Source: Solirubrobacterales bacterium 67-14 (GTDB taxonomy: Bacteria; Actinomycetota; Thermoleophilia; Solirubrobacterales; 70-9). Taken from it: a DNA stretch of 64,000 nt. Below are positions 7,962-16,877 of the stretch, piece after piece. Under the pieces are notes generated by a model. The model did not search any database, had not been told where the DNA came from, and was given only the letters and a program-made list of their open reading frames with translations. How positions within the stretch are numbered: position 1 is the first letter of the stretch; every line of letters begins with the position of its first letter. Location: NCBI GenBank assembly GCA_001897355.1, contig MKST01000002.1, forward strand, positions 138,516 to 202,515. The letters run 5' to 3'. The translations under genes were made by a program, and so were the position numbers.

Positions 7962-9131
7962 TCAGCGCTTGATCCGGAACACGCGCCGCACCGGTGACCG
8001 GTCCACGTTGCCCGCCTTGTCCACCGCCCGCACGCGGAAGACATGCCGCCCCTTCGTGAGGCGACGATAGACCTTCGGCGACGCGCAGCGACGGAAACGC
8101 CGACCGTCGATCGAGCAACGGAAGCTACCGGCCTCGTTCGACCGGAACCGGAAAGCCACGGAGCGGCGGCCCAGCCGTTTCATCGAGATCAGCCTGGTTT
8201 TCGGGGCGACCTTGTCCTTGGGCGTCGGGCAGAGAGAGGGATCGGTCTCACAGGTCGGATCAGGCGGGCAGAGGCTCTGGTCGGTCTCGCAGCTCGGCTC
8301 CGGTGGACAGAGCGACGGGTCGGTCTCACAAGTCGGCTCCGGCGGTGGGTCGCAGTCGACCGGCTGGACCGGGTCGAGGAAGGCGTCGGCGATCGCCGCG
8401 TTGCCGGCCGCGTTGGCGTGGATCGAATCGGCCAGGAACGACCCGTTGGCATCGAGGAATGCCTGGTACGGATCGGCGACGACCGCGCCGTATTTCGAGC
8501 CAGCCTGCCGGACGATGTCGTTGACCCCGGTCGAAACCTCGACCGCGCACTGGTCAGGGATCAGGTTGGCGCCGAACAGCATCAGGTCGATGTGCTGCTG
8601 GTCCTCGGGCGAGATCCCCGATCCGTCCCATCTGAACGGGTTGTAATAGGACATCAAGCCGAAGAACTCATCGCCCGGGTCGTTGTCGAGGGCGTTTCGG
8701 ATCTGGGCGACGAGATCGTCGTAGCTCGCCTGCCATGCCGCGCAGCCGCTCGGTTCGCCGAAGCAGGGATCGTCGGCGCCCAGCGCGTCGTTCGCGCCGA
8801 TCGCGAGGGTCACCGCCTTGGTGTCGTCCGGATCGTTGATCGCGGCCAGCGCCTGCGGCAGCTGCTCCGCCTTGAGGCCGGCGAGCACCTGGCCGGCCTG
8901 GGCCAGCGCTACGTGCTCGTCAGCGCCCAGTGTCTCGCCGAAGCCGGGAAAGCTTCCGTACCCGCCGAAAAGGAGATCGGGATACATCGATGCACCACCG
9001 CTGGAGGAACTGGTCGATGACGAATCGCCGAGCGAGACGTACGAGTCCGCCGACGCCGCAGCCGCGGTGCCCAGCGAACAGAGAATCGTGGCAGCGAGAG
9101 CCGCGAGGACTGACTTGAAATTGACTGGCAT
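7962..9131 (-). CDS. Secreted SGNH/GDSL-type hydrolase with Cys-rich repeats
   Basis: About 389 aa. A signal peptide (LAALAATILCSLGTAAAASA) leads into an SGNH hydrolase domain with block I SLGDSSS (nucleophile Ser), block III IGAND and block V DSIHANAAG (Asp/His of the triad). A linker of three near-identical repeats, each PEP/PDP-x-CETD-x-SLCP, holds paired Cys that could form disulfides. The last 80 residues are a basic beta-rich domain (APKTRLISMKRLG...FRIKR) ending in RAVDKAGN, like extracellular Ig-like modules. It is probably an esterase or lipase acting outside the cell. The ATG at 9131 has a purine-rich AGGGGG stretch upstream; an alternative ATG lies at 9140. Confidence 0.85.
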   Translation of the reverse strand: MPVNFKSVLAALAATILCSLGTAAAASADSYVSLGDSSSTSSSSGGASMYPDLLFGGYGSFPGFGETLGADEHVALAQAGQVLAGLKAEQLPQALAAINDPDDTKAVTLAIGANDALGADDPCFGEPSGCAAWQASYDDLVAQIRNALDNDPGDEFFGLMSYYNPFRWDGSGISPEDQQHIDLMLFGANLIPDQCAVEVSTGVNDIVRQAGSKYGAVVADPYQAFLDANGSFLADSIHANAAGNAAIADAFLDPVQPVDCDPPPEPTCETDPSLCPPEPSCETDQSLCPPDPTCETDPSLCPTPKDKVAPKTRLISMKRLGRRSVAFRFRSNEAGSFRCSIDGRRFRRCASPKVYRRLTKGRHVFRVRAVDKAGNVDRSPVRRVFRIKR

Positions 9132-9226
9132 GGATTCCATCCCCCTGCGGATGAACGAGTTGCGAGTGTCGAAAGAGGCGATTCTAGCCGGAGGAGACCG
9201 TGGAGCTACTCATCTAGGGTGAGGTC

Positions 9227-10294
9227 ATGAGCACGTACGAGCGAGTTGCGGAGCTGCCCCTGGAAGTCGAGTCGTGGTCCATGGAAGGGCTGGCGATCCG
9301 GCCCGCCCCGGATTTCGAGCGCCTGACCACGGTCATCCGGGTCGAAGGCGGAGGGCTGACCGGGCTCGGCGAGGACATCACCTACGAGGCACTCGACCAG
9401 ATCGCCCTGCAGGACGCCGGGCCGACCCATGACCTCACCGGGGTGAAGACGGTCGGCGAGTTCTGCGACCTGATCGGCAGCCTCGACCTCTTCCCCGGCC
9501 CGCCCGAACGTGAGGTCTCACGTCTCTACCGCCGCTGGGCCTTCGAGTCGGCGGCGCTCGACCTCGCCCTCTGGCAGGCCGGCACCTCGCTGGCCGCGTT
9601 CCTCGGCCGCCCCCTCAACCCGCTCACCTTCGTCGCCTCGATGGGCCTGGCCGGCGGACCAGGCGGGACCGAATCGGACGTGGGCCGCCTACGGGCGAAG
9701 CTCGACCGGTACCCGGAGCTTAAGTTCAAGCTCGACCCTTCACTCGACTGGGGCCAGGAGCTGATCGACGAACTGGTCGCGACCGGCGCGGTGAACACGC
9801 TCGACCTGAAGGGCCAGTACAAAGGCACGGTCGTCGACATCGAAACGGACCCGGAGCTATACCGGCGCCTGCTGACCTCTTTCCCCGATGCCTGGATCGA
9901 GGATCCGGACCTGACCCCGGAGACCCGCGAAGCGCTGAAGGACGACTGGCGCCGGGTGACCTGGGATGCCCCGATCCATTCGGTCGACGACATCGCGGCG
10001 CTTGAGCACAAGCCAACCGTGATCAACATCAAGCCCTCCCGCATGGGCGGCCTGAAATCCACCTTCGACGCCTACGACTACTGCGAGGCCGAGGGAATCG
10101 GCGCCTACGGCGGCGGCCAGTGGGAGCTCGGGGTCGGCCGCGACCAGATCCAGTACCTGGCGGCGCTCTTTCATCCCGACACCCCGAACGACACCGCCCC
10201 GGTTGGCTACAACGCCGCCGAACCCGAGCCGGGACTTCCGACGAGCCCGATGGAGGTGCCCGGAAACGGCTTCGGAAAGCCGGATGGGAGTTAG
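9227..10294 (+). CDS. Enolase-superfamily protein (mandelate racemase/muconate cycloisomerase-like)
   Basis: 355 aa. The N-terminal capping domain is followed by a TIM-barrel. Likely features are FKLDPS (the KxK-type strand, with one Lys retained), DLKGQYKGT, WIEDPDLTPETR (metal-ligand Glu/Asp strand), and INIKPSRMGGLKSTFDAYDYCE, which is the usual C-terminal barrel motif, followed by GGGQWELGVGRDQIQ. The substrate cannot be inferred. ATG is 6 nt downstream of TAGGGT (leaderless). The promoter segment resembles the right arm of the hairpin before the cupin gene at 41486 (see findings). The stop codon sits inside the terminator hairpin. Confidence 0.8.
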   Translation: MSTYERVAELPLEVESWSMEGLAIRPAPDFERLTTVIRVEGGGLTGLGEDITYEALDQIALQDAGPTHDLTGVKTVGEFCDLIGSLDLFPGPPEREVSRLYRRWAFESAALDLALWQAGTSLAAFLGRPLNPLTFVASMGLAGGPGGTESDVGRLRAKLDRYPELKFKLDPSLDWGQELIDELVATGAVNTLDLKGQYKGTVVDIETDPELYRRLLTSFPDAWIEDPDLTPETREALKDDWRRVTWDAPIHSVDDIAALEHKPTVINIKPSRMGGLKSTFDAYDYCEAEGIGAYGGGQWELGVGRDQIQYLAALFHPDTPNDTAPVGYNAAEPEPGLPTSPMEVPGNGFGKPDGS

Positions 10295-10308
10295 AGGCAT
10301 CTAACTCC
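10287..10308 (+). terminator. Hairpin overlapping a stop codon
   Basis: A 9-bp perfect stem (10287-10295 with 10300-10308) with a GGCA loop. It includes the TAG stop of the enolase-superfamily gene, so the terminator and the end of the coding sequence overlap. Confidence 0.7.
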
Positions 10309-10389
10309 GATTGCGGCCAGCCAAAGCCGTGAGGTGCGCTAGGTTGGGGTCGGCGACCTGAATCGACCCCCTCACGAACGGAGCAGATC

Positions 10390-10923
10390 ATGGCCAACAA
10401 GAAGAGTTTCGGTAAGGCACTCAACGAGCAGATCTCGAACGAGTTCGCCGCTTCGCAGCAGTACGTGGCGATGGCCGTCTACTACGACAGCGAGACCCTG
10501 CCCCGGCTGGCCTCGTTCTTCTACCGGCAGGCGCTGGAGGAACGTGAGCACGCGATGATGATGATCCAGTACCTGCTCGACGTCGACGAGGAGATCGAGG
10601 TCCCCGACATCAAGTCGCAGCCGACCAAGTACGAGGACGGGATCACCCCGGTCAAGGAAGCCCTGGCCCAGGAAGAGCGCGTCTCGAACGAGATCTTCAG
10701 CCTCTTCGAGTTGGCCCGCGAGATCAAGGACTACCGGGCCGAGCACTTCATGCAGTGGTTCGTCAAGGAGCAGGTCGAGGAAGTCGCCCTGATGGGTGAC
10801 CTGCTCAACGTGGTCGAGCGCTCGAAGGAGAACCTGCTCTTGGCCGAGGAGTACATCGCCCGCGAAGGCCTTGGTGAGGAAGGCGACGACCCGACCGCCC
10901 CGCCCCCGGCCGGCGGGCACTGA
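10390..10923 (+). CDS. Ferritin
   Basis: 177 aa non-haem ferritin that oxidises Fe2+ and stores it in a 24-mer shell. The four-helix bundle shows the di-iron site residues: Glu in NEQISNEFAASQQYVAMAVYYDS, then EEREHAMMM (Glu/His), and Glu pairs in FMQWFVKEQVEEVALM. The C-terminus carries an extra acidic and Pro-rich tail (EEGDDPTAPPPAGGH). The length fits bacterial Ftn. A GGAGCAG ribosome binding site precedes the ATG. Confidence 0.95.
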   Translation: MANKKSFGKALNEQISNEFAASQQYVAMAVYYDSETLPRLASFFYRQALEEREHAMMMIQYLLDVDEEIEVPDIKSQPTKYEDGITPVKEALAQEERVSNEIFSLFELAREIKDYRAEHFMQWFVKEQVEEVALMGDLLNVVERSKENLLLAEEYIAREGLGEEGDDPTAPPPAGGH

Positions 10924-11043
10924 GCGACCGGCCGGCCGCGTTGAAGTCGGCTCCCCGATCCTGCGGTATCCTCGGCTGAGGAGGGACCGGCAGGACCGGT
11001 CTACATGGGAGACGGGCGGGGAGCCCGACAGGAGGAGTTGCAT

Positions 11044-13356
11044 ATGTCAGTTGTTGTTCGTTCTTGGCCGGCGCGGCTTTGCGTGCTGGCGGCCGCGGCA
11101 CTTTGCCTACTGGCGGCAACCGCCAGGGCGCAGGCGGCCGACCCGGCGGTGTTCGACGTTGGCGCCGCGTCTTCAAACATCAATCCGGATGGGCCCCAGT
11201 ACGTCGGTGGTTACGGCTATCTCCAGGGACCGACCAAGGCCACCCACGACGATCTCGAAGCCCGTGCCTTCGTGGTCGGCAACGGTGACAAGGCGCTCGC
11301 CTTCGTCTCGGTCGACCTGGTCGGCTGGTTCGCCGCCTACGACGGAGTCAACGCTCCGTACGGAATCGACGCGACCCGTCAGAAGATCGCCGATGCCCTC
11401 GTCGCCCGGGGCTACGACGTCGGCCGCGAGTCGGTGATCATTTCCAGCACCCACGTCCACGCGGCACCGACCGTGGTCGGCATCTGGGGCACGATCGATC
11501 CGAACTATCTGAAGAAGGTCAGCGACGCCGCCGTTTCGGCTGCCACCACCGCGGCCGACCAGACGAAGCCATCGGAGATCTGGACCGGCGTCGGCGATGT
11601 CAGGTCGTTTATCTGGCAGAACGGCCAGGGCACCAACCACCCCGACGGTTTCGCCACCGACAACAAGCTGCCGATTCTCTGGGCCCGTGATCCCGACACC
11701 GGGGCCACCAACGCTCTCTACGCAAACGTTCCCAACCACGCCGACCAGTACCAGGCCGATGACAACGACCTGGAGATGTCGGCCGACTGGCCGGGCTACG
11801 TCCGTCGCAAACTGGACGCCATGAACGGCGGCACGGCCGTCCTCGCCCAGGGCACCCTGGGCCGCCAGGAGCCTCCGGGCAGCGTCACCGCCTACAGCGA
11901 AGTCGAGGCACAGGGCGAGATCGTCGCCAACGAGATCCAGCGGACAATGGCCAAGGCCACGCCGCTGACCGACAACACGATCGCGGCCAACGAGCAGTCG
12001 ATGCAGATCGTCGCCGACAACGAGGATCTGCTTTTGGCGATCAATTTCAATCCGACCACCGGCTCCCAGGCGGCGACGGGATTCTGCATCGAGCTCTACC
12101 AGAAATGCACGATCCCGCGTTCGAAGCAGGCGCCGTACTTCGGGCCAGGCCCCGATGACGACACCAAGACGATCGGGACCTCCGTGGAAGCGGCCCGGAT
12201 CGGCGATGTCGCCTTCGCGACCAATCCCGGCGAGGCGTTCCCGGAGGTAAACTGGGCGATCCGCGACAGCGTCACCGCGCCCAGGCAGGTCAACGTGATC
12301 GCCCAGGCCGGCGACATGCTTGGCTACTACTACGACCGCGACGATTACACGAGCCAGCAGTTCGGTTCGAGTGACTTCGAGGATTACAACGTCGGGCCGG
12401 ACCTGGCCCAGGCCAACGCCGACAAGGCGATCGCCGCGCTCGGCCAGATCGGGTTCGCAACCACGCCCAAGACGGTGCACGCCCCGTTCGACAGCAGCGT
12501 CCCGGCCAAGCCCGGCGTGCAGTGGTACCCGGACGAGTACGAGTCGACCGATCCCACGTTCAACATCCTCGGCTCGGCCGCGAAGTCGCAGGACGGCACG
12601 GCGCCGGTGCCGACCGAGATCACCTGGGATTTCGGTGACGACACCACCGGCACCACGGCCGTCGGCGAGCGGTTCGACCACACCTTCCCTGGCCCCGGCA
12701 CCTATGAGGTGACCGCGACCGTGGAGAGCAACTCACAGACCCGCACCTGGACCGACACGATCACCGTCGACCCGCCCCTGACGGCCACGGCGTCGCTGGC
12801 CAGCCGGGCCTGGGACGGTGCGCGGCTCTCGGTCTCGACCCAGGGTGGCCAGGGTGACCTGGTCGCCGCCCGCTGGACCTGCCAGGACGGCACCGAGACC
12901 ACCGGCCTCAGCGTCACCTGCGATTCGGCCAGCGCCGGCACGGCGAAGGTGACCGCGGTCGACGGCGCCGGCAACACCGCGACCGCCTCGGTCGAGGTCA
13001 GCAAGGCACCGCCGAAGCCGGCCGCCAAGCTGAAGATCGTCAGGGCGAAGGTGAAGCCCGGCAAGGTCAAGCGCGGCAAGGCCGCGAAGCTCTCGATCAC
13101 GGTGAAGAACACCGGCACCGCGGGAGCGACCAGCGCCAAGGTCTGCGTCAAGGTGCCCGGCAAGGCCAAGAAGGGCGTCAAGGCGAAGCCCGCCTGCCGC
13201 AAGATCGGCAAGCTCGCCGCCGGCAAGAGCCGCACCGTGAAGATCAAGTTGAAGACCACGAAGAAGGCCAAGCGCAAGGTGAAGCCCAAGGTCGTCTTCA
13301 GCGCCAAGGGCGTCAAGACCGTCAAGAAGACGGTGACGCTCCGCACCAAGCGCTAG
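11044..13356 (+). CDS. Secreted neutral/alkaline ceramidase-like protein with PKD domain
   Basis: 770 aa. A signal peptide (RLCVLAAAALCLLAATARAQAA) is followed by a neutral/alkaline non-lysosomal ceramidase N-terminal-type domain. It starts FDVGAASSNINPDGPQYVGGYG and has the metal-binding HxH in SSTHVHAAPTVVG (about residue 135). NPGEAFPEV and YEDYNVGPDLAQ-like segments follow in the same catalytic region. A PKD domain (TWDFGDDTTGTTAVGERFDHTFPGPGTYEV) lies at about 535-590. The C-terminus has an Ig-like part and a strongly Lys-rich CARDB-like tail (VKPGKVKRGKAAKLSITVKNTG). It probably hydrolyses amide lipids or a related substrate outside the cell; no substrate is proven. Start chosen at 11044 because AGGAGG lies 7-12 nt upstream; the track start at 11005 has none. 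Confidence 0.85.
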   Translation: MSVVVRSWPARLCVLAAAALCLLAATARAQAADPAVFDVGAASSNINPDGPQYVGGYGYLQGPTKATHDDLEARAFVVGNGDKALAFVSVDLVGWFAAYDGVNAPYGIDATRQKIADALVARGYDVGRESVIISSTHVHAAPTVVGIWGTIDPNYLKKVSDAAVSAATTAADQTKPSEIWTGVGDVRSFIWQNGQGTNHPDGFATDNKLPILWARDPDTGATNALYANVPNHADQYQADDNDLEMSADWPGYVRRKLDAMNGGTAVLAQGTLGRQEPPGSVTAYSEVEAQGEIVANEIQRTMAKATPLTDNTIAANEQSMQIVADNEDLLLAINFNPTTGSQAATGFCIELYQKCTIPRSKQAPYFGPGPDDDTKTIGTSVEAARIGDVAFATNPGEAFPEVNWAIRDSVTAPRQVNVIAQAGDMLGYYYDRDDYTSQQFGSSDFEDYNVGPDLAQANADKAIAALGQIGFATTPKTVHAPFDSSVPAKPGVQWYPDEYESTDPTFNILGSAAKSQDGTAPVPTEITWDFGDDTTGTTAVGERFDHTFPGPGTYEVTATVESNSQTRTWTDTITVDPPLTATASLASRAWDGARLSVSTQGGQGDLVAARWTCQDGTETTGLSVTCDSASAGTAKVTAVDGAGNTATASVEVSKAPPKPAAKLKIVRAKVKPGKVKRGKAAKLSITVKNTGTAGATSAKVCVKVPGKAKKGVKAKPACRKIGKLAAGKSRTVKIKLKTTKKAKRKVKPKVVFSAKGVKTVKKTVTLRTKR

Positions 13357-13373
13357 CCAGCGCCACGCCGTGT

Positions 13374-13424
13374 GACGGTGACGCAGGTCATGCGTCGATA
13401 CGACTCATGACCTGCGTCACCGTC
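13374..13424. terminator. Bidirectional terminator, 19-bp perfect stem
   Basis: Bases 13374-13392 are perfectly complementary to 13406-13424, with a 13-nt loop. It lies between the convergent ceramidase-like and FMN-reductase genes. Confidence 0.85.
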
Positions 13425-13434
13425 GGTGCTCGGC

Positions 13435-13998
13435 CTACTCGCGCAGGGTCTCGAGGGCGCCGGACCACTTGGCCAGGGAGTCCAGCATCCCGGCGACGCT
13501 TCGCTCGTGTTGCTCGTTGCCCTGGAAGTCCCCCTCCTCGTCGATCAGGCCGGCCACCCCGGGAATCGGCACCATCTCCGGCACCGGCATCACCGAGAGC
13601 TGGGTCAGCGTGGGCTTGAGCACTTGGACGGCGCGGGCCCCGGCCCAGACACCGCCGTAGCTGACGAAGGAGCAGGGCTTGTAGGCCCACTCGTGGTAGA
13701 GGTAGTCGAGCGCGTTCTTGAGCGCCGGGGCGGGGGTCGCGTTGTACTCGGGGGTGACGAAGACGAAGGCGTCGGCCCGGTCGACGATCGCGCTCCAGTT
13801 CTTCGTGTGCTCCTGCGTGTACTCGCGGCGACCCGGCATGTTCGGCTCGTCCATGAAGGGCAGGTCCAGCTCCTTCAGGTCGGCTACTTCAACCTGGAAA
13901 CGGCCGTCGGCTTCGGCGATCGGGGTGAACCAGTTGGCGACCGGTTCACCGACCCGGCCGGGACGGACGCTGGCGATGACGACGAGGAGATTGATCAT
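13435..13998 (-). CDS. NADPH-dependent FMN reductase
   Basis: 187 aa flavodoxin-like reductase of the NADPH-dependent FMN reductase/azoreductase family. The N-terminal IASVRPGRVGEPVANWF segment binds FMN phosphate. The VTPEYNATPAPALKNALDYL motif is the family signature, and VSYGGVWAGARAVQVLKPTL follows it. It probably reduces FMN or quinones at the expense of NADPH. The ATG lies 6 nt after TAGGGT, so the mRNA is probably leaderless. It is divergent from the zinc-ribbon SDR gene with only about 50 bp between them. Confidence 0.92.
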   Translation of the reverse strand: MINLLVVIASVRPGRVGEPVANWFTPIAEADGRFQVEVADLKELDLPFMDEPNMPGRREYTQEHTKNWSAIVDRADAFVFVTPEYNATPAPALKNALDYLYHEWAYKPCSFVSYGGVWAGARAVQVLKPTLTQLSVMPVPEMVPIPGVAGLIDEEGDFQGNEQHERSVAGMLDSLAKWSGALETLRE

Positions 13999-14050
13999 GG
14001 TCCGACCCTAGACGTTGCGGACCTCTAATACCCTTGCCCGGTTACCGGCC

Positions 14051-15502
14051 ATGGACCAGCGCAACCGACCCAAGAGCGAAGAGAGGATAGATCCAGATGA
14101 CTTGGAGACCGCCCTTCGGGTGATCGGCGAGCTCGACCGGCTCCCGGTCGAACATCCCGATTCGATCACGCTCCAGCAGGCCGCTGCCGGCCTCTACAAG
14201 TCGGTCAAGATCCGGCGACGGCAGGAAAAGCGACGGCAGGTGCTCGAACACGACGCCGAGATCACCGCCCGCACGGCTACCGCCGCCCCCGGCCGAATCG
14301 ACGACGAGACCGAGGGGCTACCGCTGGTCTCGACGGCCAAGGGAGCGACGGCGGGCACCCTGATCGAACCGCGGGCCTGTTACATCTGCAAGCAGAGCTT
14401 CCGGGTGGTCGACGCCTTCTACCATCAGCTCTGTCCGGACTGTGCGGCCTTCAACCACGCCCGGCGCGATGCCCGCACCGACCTGACCGGCAAACGAGCG
14501 CTGCTGACCGGCGGCCGGGCCAAGATCGGCATGTACATCGCCTTGCGGCTGTTGCGGGACGGGGCCGACACCACGATCACCACCCGCTTCCCGAATGATG
14601 CGGTCCGCCGGTTCCGGGCGATGGAGGATTCCGAGGAGTGGTTCGACCGGCTCCACATCGTCGGGATCGACCTGCGGGATCCCGGCCAGGTGGTCGACCT
14701 GGCCGATTCGGTCGCGGCGAAGGGGCCGCTGGACATCCTGATCAACAACGCCTGCCAGACCGTCCGCCGCACCCCGGAGGCCTATGCCCCGCTGATCCAG
14801 GCCGAGCTGGAGGAGCTCGAACCGGGTCCGATGCCGGACATCGAGACCTTCGACCGCCACGGCGACCACCAGCTCGCCCTGGCTTCCGCTCCCTCGCACT
14901 GGGCGCCGACGCCGCATGCGATCACGGCGATGGCCCTGACCGCCGGCTCGGCCGACTTCGATCTGGTCGATTCCGGCCGGGCGATCGATGCCGGCGGCCT
15001 GGTTCCCGACGTGGTCGACACCAACAGCTGGATCCAGACGGTCAGCGAGGTCGACCCGATCGAACTGCTCGAGGTCCAGCTCTGCAACATGACCGCGCCC
15101 TTCATCCTGATCGGGCGCCTGCGGAAGGCGATGTCCGGCTCACCGGCCCGCCGGACGTACGTGGTCAACGTCTCGGCGATGGAAGGCCAGTTCTCACGGG
15201 GCTACAAGGGGCCGGGGCATCCTCACACCAACATGGCCAAGGCGGCGCTCAACATGCTGACCCGGACCAGCGCCCAGGAGATGCTGGAGGCCGACGGCAT
15301 CCTGATGACCGCGGTCGACACCGGCTGGATCACCGACGAGCGGCCCCACCCGATGAAGAAGCGCCTGGCCGACGACGGCTTCCACGCCCCGCTCGACCTG
15401 GTCGACGGCGCCGCCCGGGTCTACGACCCGATCATCCGTGGGGAACAAGGCGAGGACGTCCACGGCGTCTTCCTCAAGGACTACAAGCCCTCGCCCTGGT
15501 AG
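14051..15502 (+). CDS. Short-chain dehydrogenase/reductase with N-terminal zinc-ribbon extension
   Basis: 483 aa, nearly twice the usual SDR length. Residues 1-110 are an acidic/basic helical region. Next comes a zinc-ribbon-like pair CYIC...CPDC (about 112-135). The SDR domain then begins at LTGKRALLTGGRAKIGMYIALRLL (Rossmann glycine motif TGGRAKIG), with DILINNACQT (the NNAG-type motif, here NNAC) and NVSAMEGQFSRGYKG...HTNMAKAALNML, where the catalytic Tyr of the usual YxxxK is not in its standard spacing and NMAK supplies the Lys. VDTGWITDERP is the end of the cofactor half. An insertion at about 245-340 separates NNAC from the active-site strand. Substrate unknown. ATG at 14051 is preferred over the track start at 14015, which is not an ATG and has no obvious ribosome binding site. 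Confidence 0.8.
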   Translation: MDQRNRPKSEERIDPDDLETALRVIGELDRLPVEHPDSITLQQAAAGLYKSVKIRRRQEKRRQVLEHDAEITARTATAAPGRIDDETEGLPLVSTAKGATAGTLIEPRACYICKQSFRVVDAFYHQLCPDCAAFNHARRDARTDLTGKRALLTGGRAKIGMYIALRLLRDGADTTITTRFPNDAVRRFRAMEDSEEWFDRLHIVGIDLRDPGQVVDLADSVAAKGPLDILINNACQTVRRTPEAYAPLIQAELEELEPGPMPDIETFDRHGDHQLALASAPSHWAPTPHAITAMALTAGSADFDLVDSGRAIDAGGLVPDVVDTNSWIQTVSEVDPIELLEVQLCNMTAPFILIGRLRKAMSGSPARRTYVVNVSAMEGQFSRGYKGPGHPHTNMAKAALNMLTRTSAQEMLEADGILMTAVDTGWITDERPHPMKKRLADDGFHAPLDLVDGAARVYDPIIRGEQGEDVHGVFLKDYKPSPW

Positions 15503-15505
15503 CGC

Positions 15506-16798
15506 TTAGCGCCGATGACGGCCGGCCACCTTCTTCAGCAGCACCTTGCGTGCGATCACGCCGCTGCCGCCGAGCTTCGCCGGCAGGCCCTTGCGCCTCG
15601 CCTTGGCGACCAGCGATCCGCCCTTCTTGGTCAGACGAACCTTGACCGTCTTTCGCTTGCCCCCGGCCACCGAGAAGCTCGCCTTGCCCAGCGTGACGGT
15701 CTTACGCTTGCCCCGGCGTGCGGCGAGCGATGCCGTCCCGGCGCATCGGGCTCCGCCTCCGCAGGTGAGTTTCAAGAAGGCGGCACGTCCTTTCACCTTG
15801 ACCAGCCGGGCCACCTTGGCCTTCGTGTCCTTCCGCGTGACCGTGAACTTCAGCACCCCCTGGGTCTGCCTGTCGGGGAACCGCAGGGTGCCGGCCGCGT
15901 AGAGCTTGCCGGCCGAGTCGACGCCGAGGCCGGCGGCGTCGATGATCGGCAGCGTGGCCTTGGCGACGAAGCCGCCGGTCGGCGTGAACTCGTCGATCGA
16001 GGCCTGCTGCCCGTAGCCCGGGGTGCTGAGCACGAAGACGTTGCCGTCCGGGGCCACCGTTACGTCTCTCGGCGCGAACATCTGCCCGGCCTTGCTGCCT
16101 TCGCTCCCCCAGCTTCCGAGGAAGGTCCCGTCGAGGCGGAACCGGTCGACCTGGAAGTTGCCGCTGTCGACCACGTACATGCTGTTGTTGCCCAAGGCGA
16201 CATCGGTCGGGTACTGCATCTGGCCCGGTCCGACGCCGCCCGATCCGATGAAGGGCCCGGTGCTGCCGTCGGGCTTGAGGGTTGCCACGTCGTTGCCGGC
16301 GTAGTCGGCCACCCAGAGCTTCCCGTCGGGGGCCATCGCCATGCCACGCGGGGAGAACTGCTCGGTCGGCTGGAAGTGGGTCACTTCGCCGTCGGTCGGC
16401 ACGATCCTGACCCAGCCATCGGCCTCACCGGGGTCGGTGCGGCTGAAGTAGACGGTGGTACCGGCGACCAAGACGCTCTGGTAGGTGTCGTACGGGTTGT
16501 CCCAGGTATTGATCTCGGTGTCGAAGGTGCCGTTCAGGTCGTAGATCTGGAGGTTGGAACCCCAGGGGATCAGGACTTCACCCCCGGACTCGGTCATGTT
16601 CACGGTCAGGTCGCTCCAGCCGCCGCTGTTCTCGTTGACGTCCTTCCAGCGAGTGATCTCCTTGAAGCCCCCGAGGGGACCGGCGGAGGCGACCGGGACA
16701 TTCGCCGAGAAGAGGGCGACCAGCAGCATCAAAGTGATGCCGAAGACCGCAGCTGCTCCCCTGGCCCAACCGAGCAGAACTGCGTTATTCACCTGCAC
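15506..16798 (-). CDS. Secreted NHL-repeat (beta-propeller) protein
   Basis: 430 aa. A signal peptide (AAAVFGITLMLLVALFSANVPVASA) precedes several NHL/SMP-30-like blades, seen as SPRGMAMAPDGKLWVADYAGN, YPTDVALGNNSMYVVDSGNFQVDRF and FAPRDVTVAPDGNVFVLSTPG. Such propellers usually bind proteins or ligands outside the cell or act as lyases; neither can be chosen here. The last 110 residues are very basic with a Cys pair (LTCGGGARCAG), like the tails of other secreted proteins in this window. The start is GTG, 7 nt after TACGAT, suggesting a leaderless transcript. It is convergent with the SDR gene. Confidence 0.83.
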   Translation of the reverse strand: MQVNNAVLLGWARGAAAVFGITLMLLVALFSANVPVASAGPLGGFKEITRWKDVNENSGGWSDLTVNMTESGGEVLIPWGSNLQIYDLNGTFDTEINTWDNPYDTYQSVLVAGTTVYFSRTDPGEADGWVRIVPTDGEVTHFQPTEQFSPRGMAMAPDGKLWVADYAGNDVATLKPDGSTGPFIGSGGVGPGQMQYPTDVALGNNSMYVVDSGNFQVDRFRLDGTFLGSWGSEGSKAGQMFAPRDVTVAPDGNVFVLSTPGYGQQASIDEFTPTGGFVAKATLPIIDAAGLGVDSAGKLYAAGTLRFPDRQTQGVLKFTVTRKDTKAKVARLVKVKGRAAFLKLTCGGGARCAGTASLAARRGKRKTVTLGKASFSVAGGKRKTVKVRLTKKGGSLVAKARRKGLPAKLGGSGVIARKVLLKKVAGRHRR

Positions 16799-16877
16799 GC
16801 GGGCGATCGTAACACCAGATTTACCGAGGGATGGCGGGTATGAGTCTCGCCTGTGACACCTCGCCAGGATCCGGCAG

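Noticed and set aside
8220-8340. CRISPR-like or tandem DNA repeat
   Set aside because: The repeated units encode the PxPxCETDxSLCP protein repeats of the SGNH gene; spacing is in frame and copies differ at the DNA level.
11173-12681. 502-aa antisense ORF opposite the ceramidase-like gene
   Set aside because: High-GC shadow frame; the plus-strand gene has a signal peptide, a ribosome binding site and recognisable domains. Its composition is Arg/Val/Gly-rich with no motif.
15515-16843. 442-aa plus-strand ORF opposite the NHL protein
   Set aside because: Low-information shadow frame; no motif, and the minus-strand NHL blades are clear.
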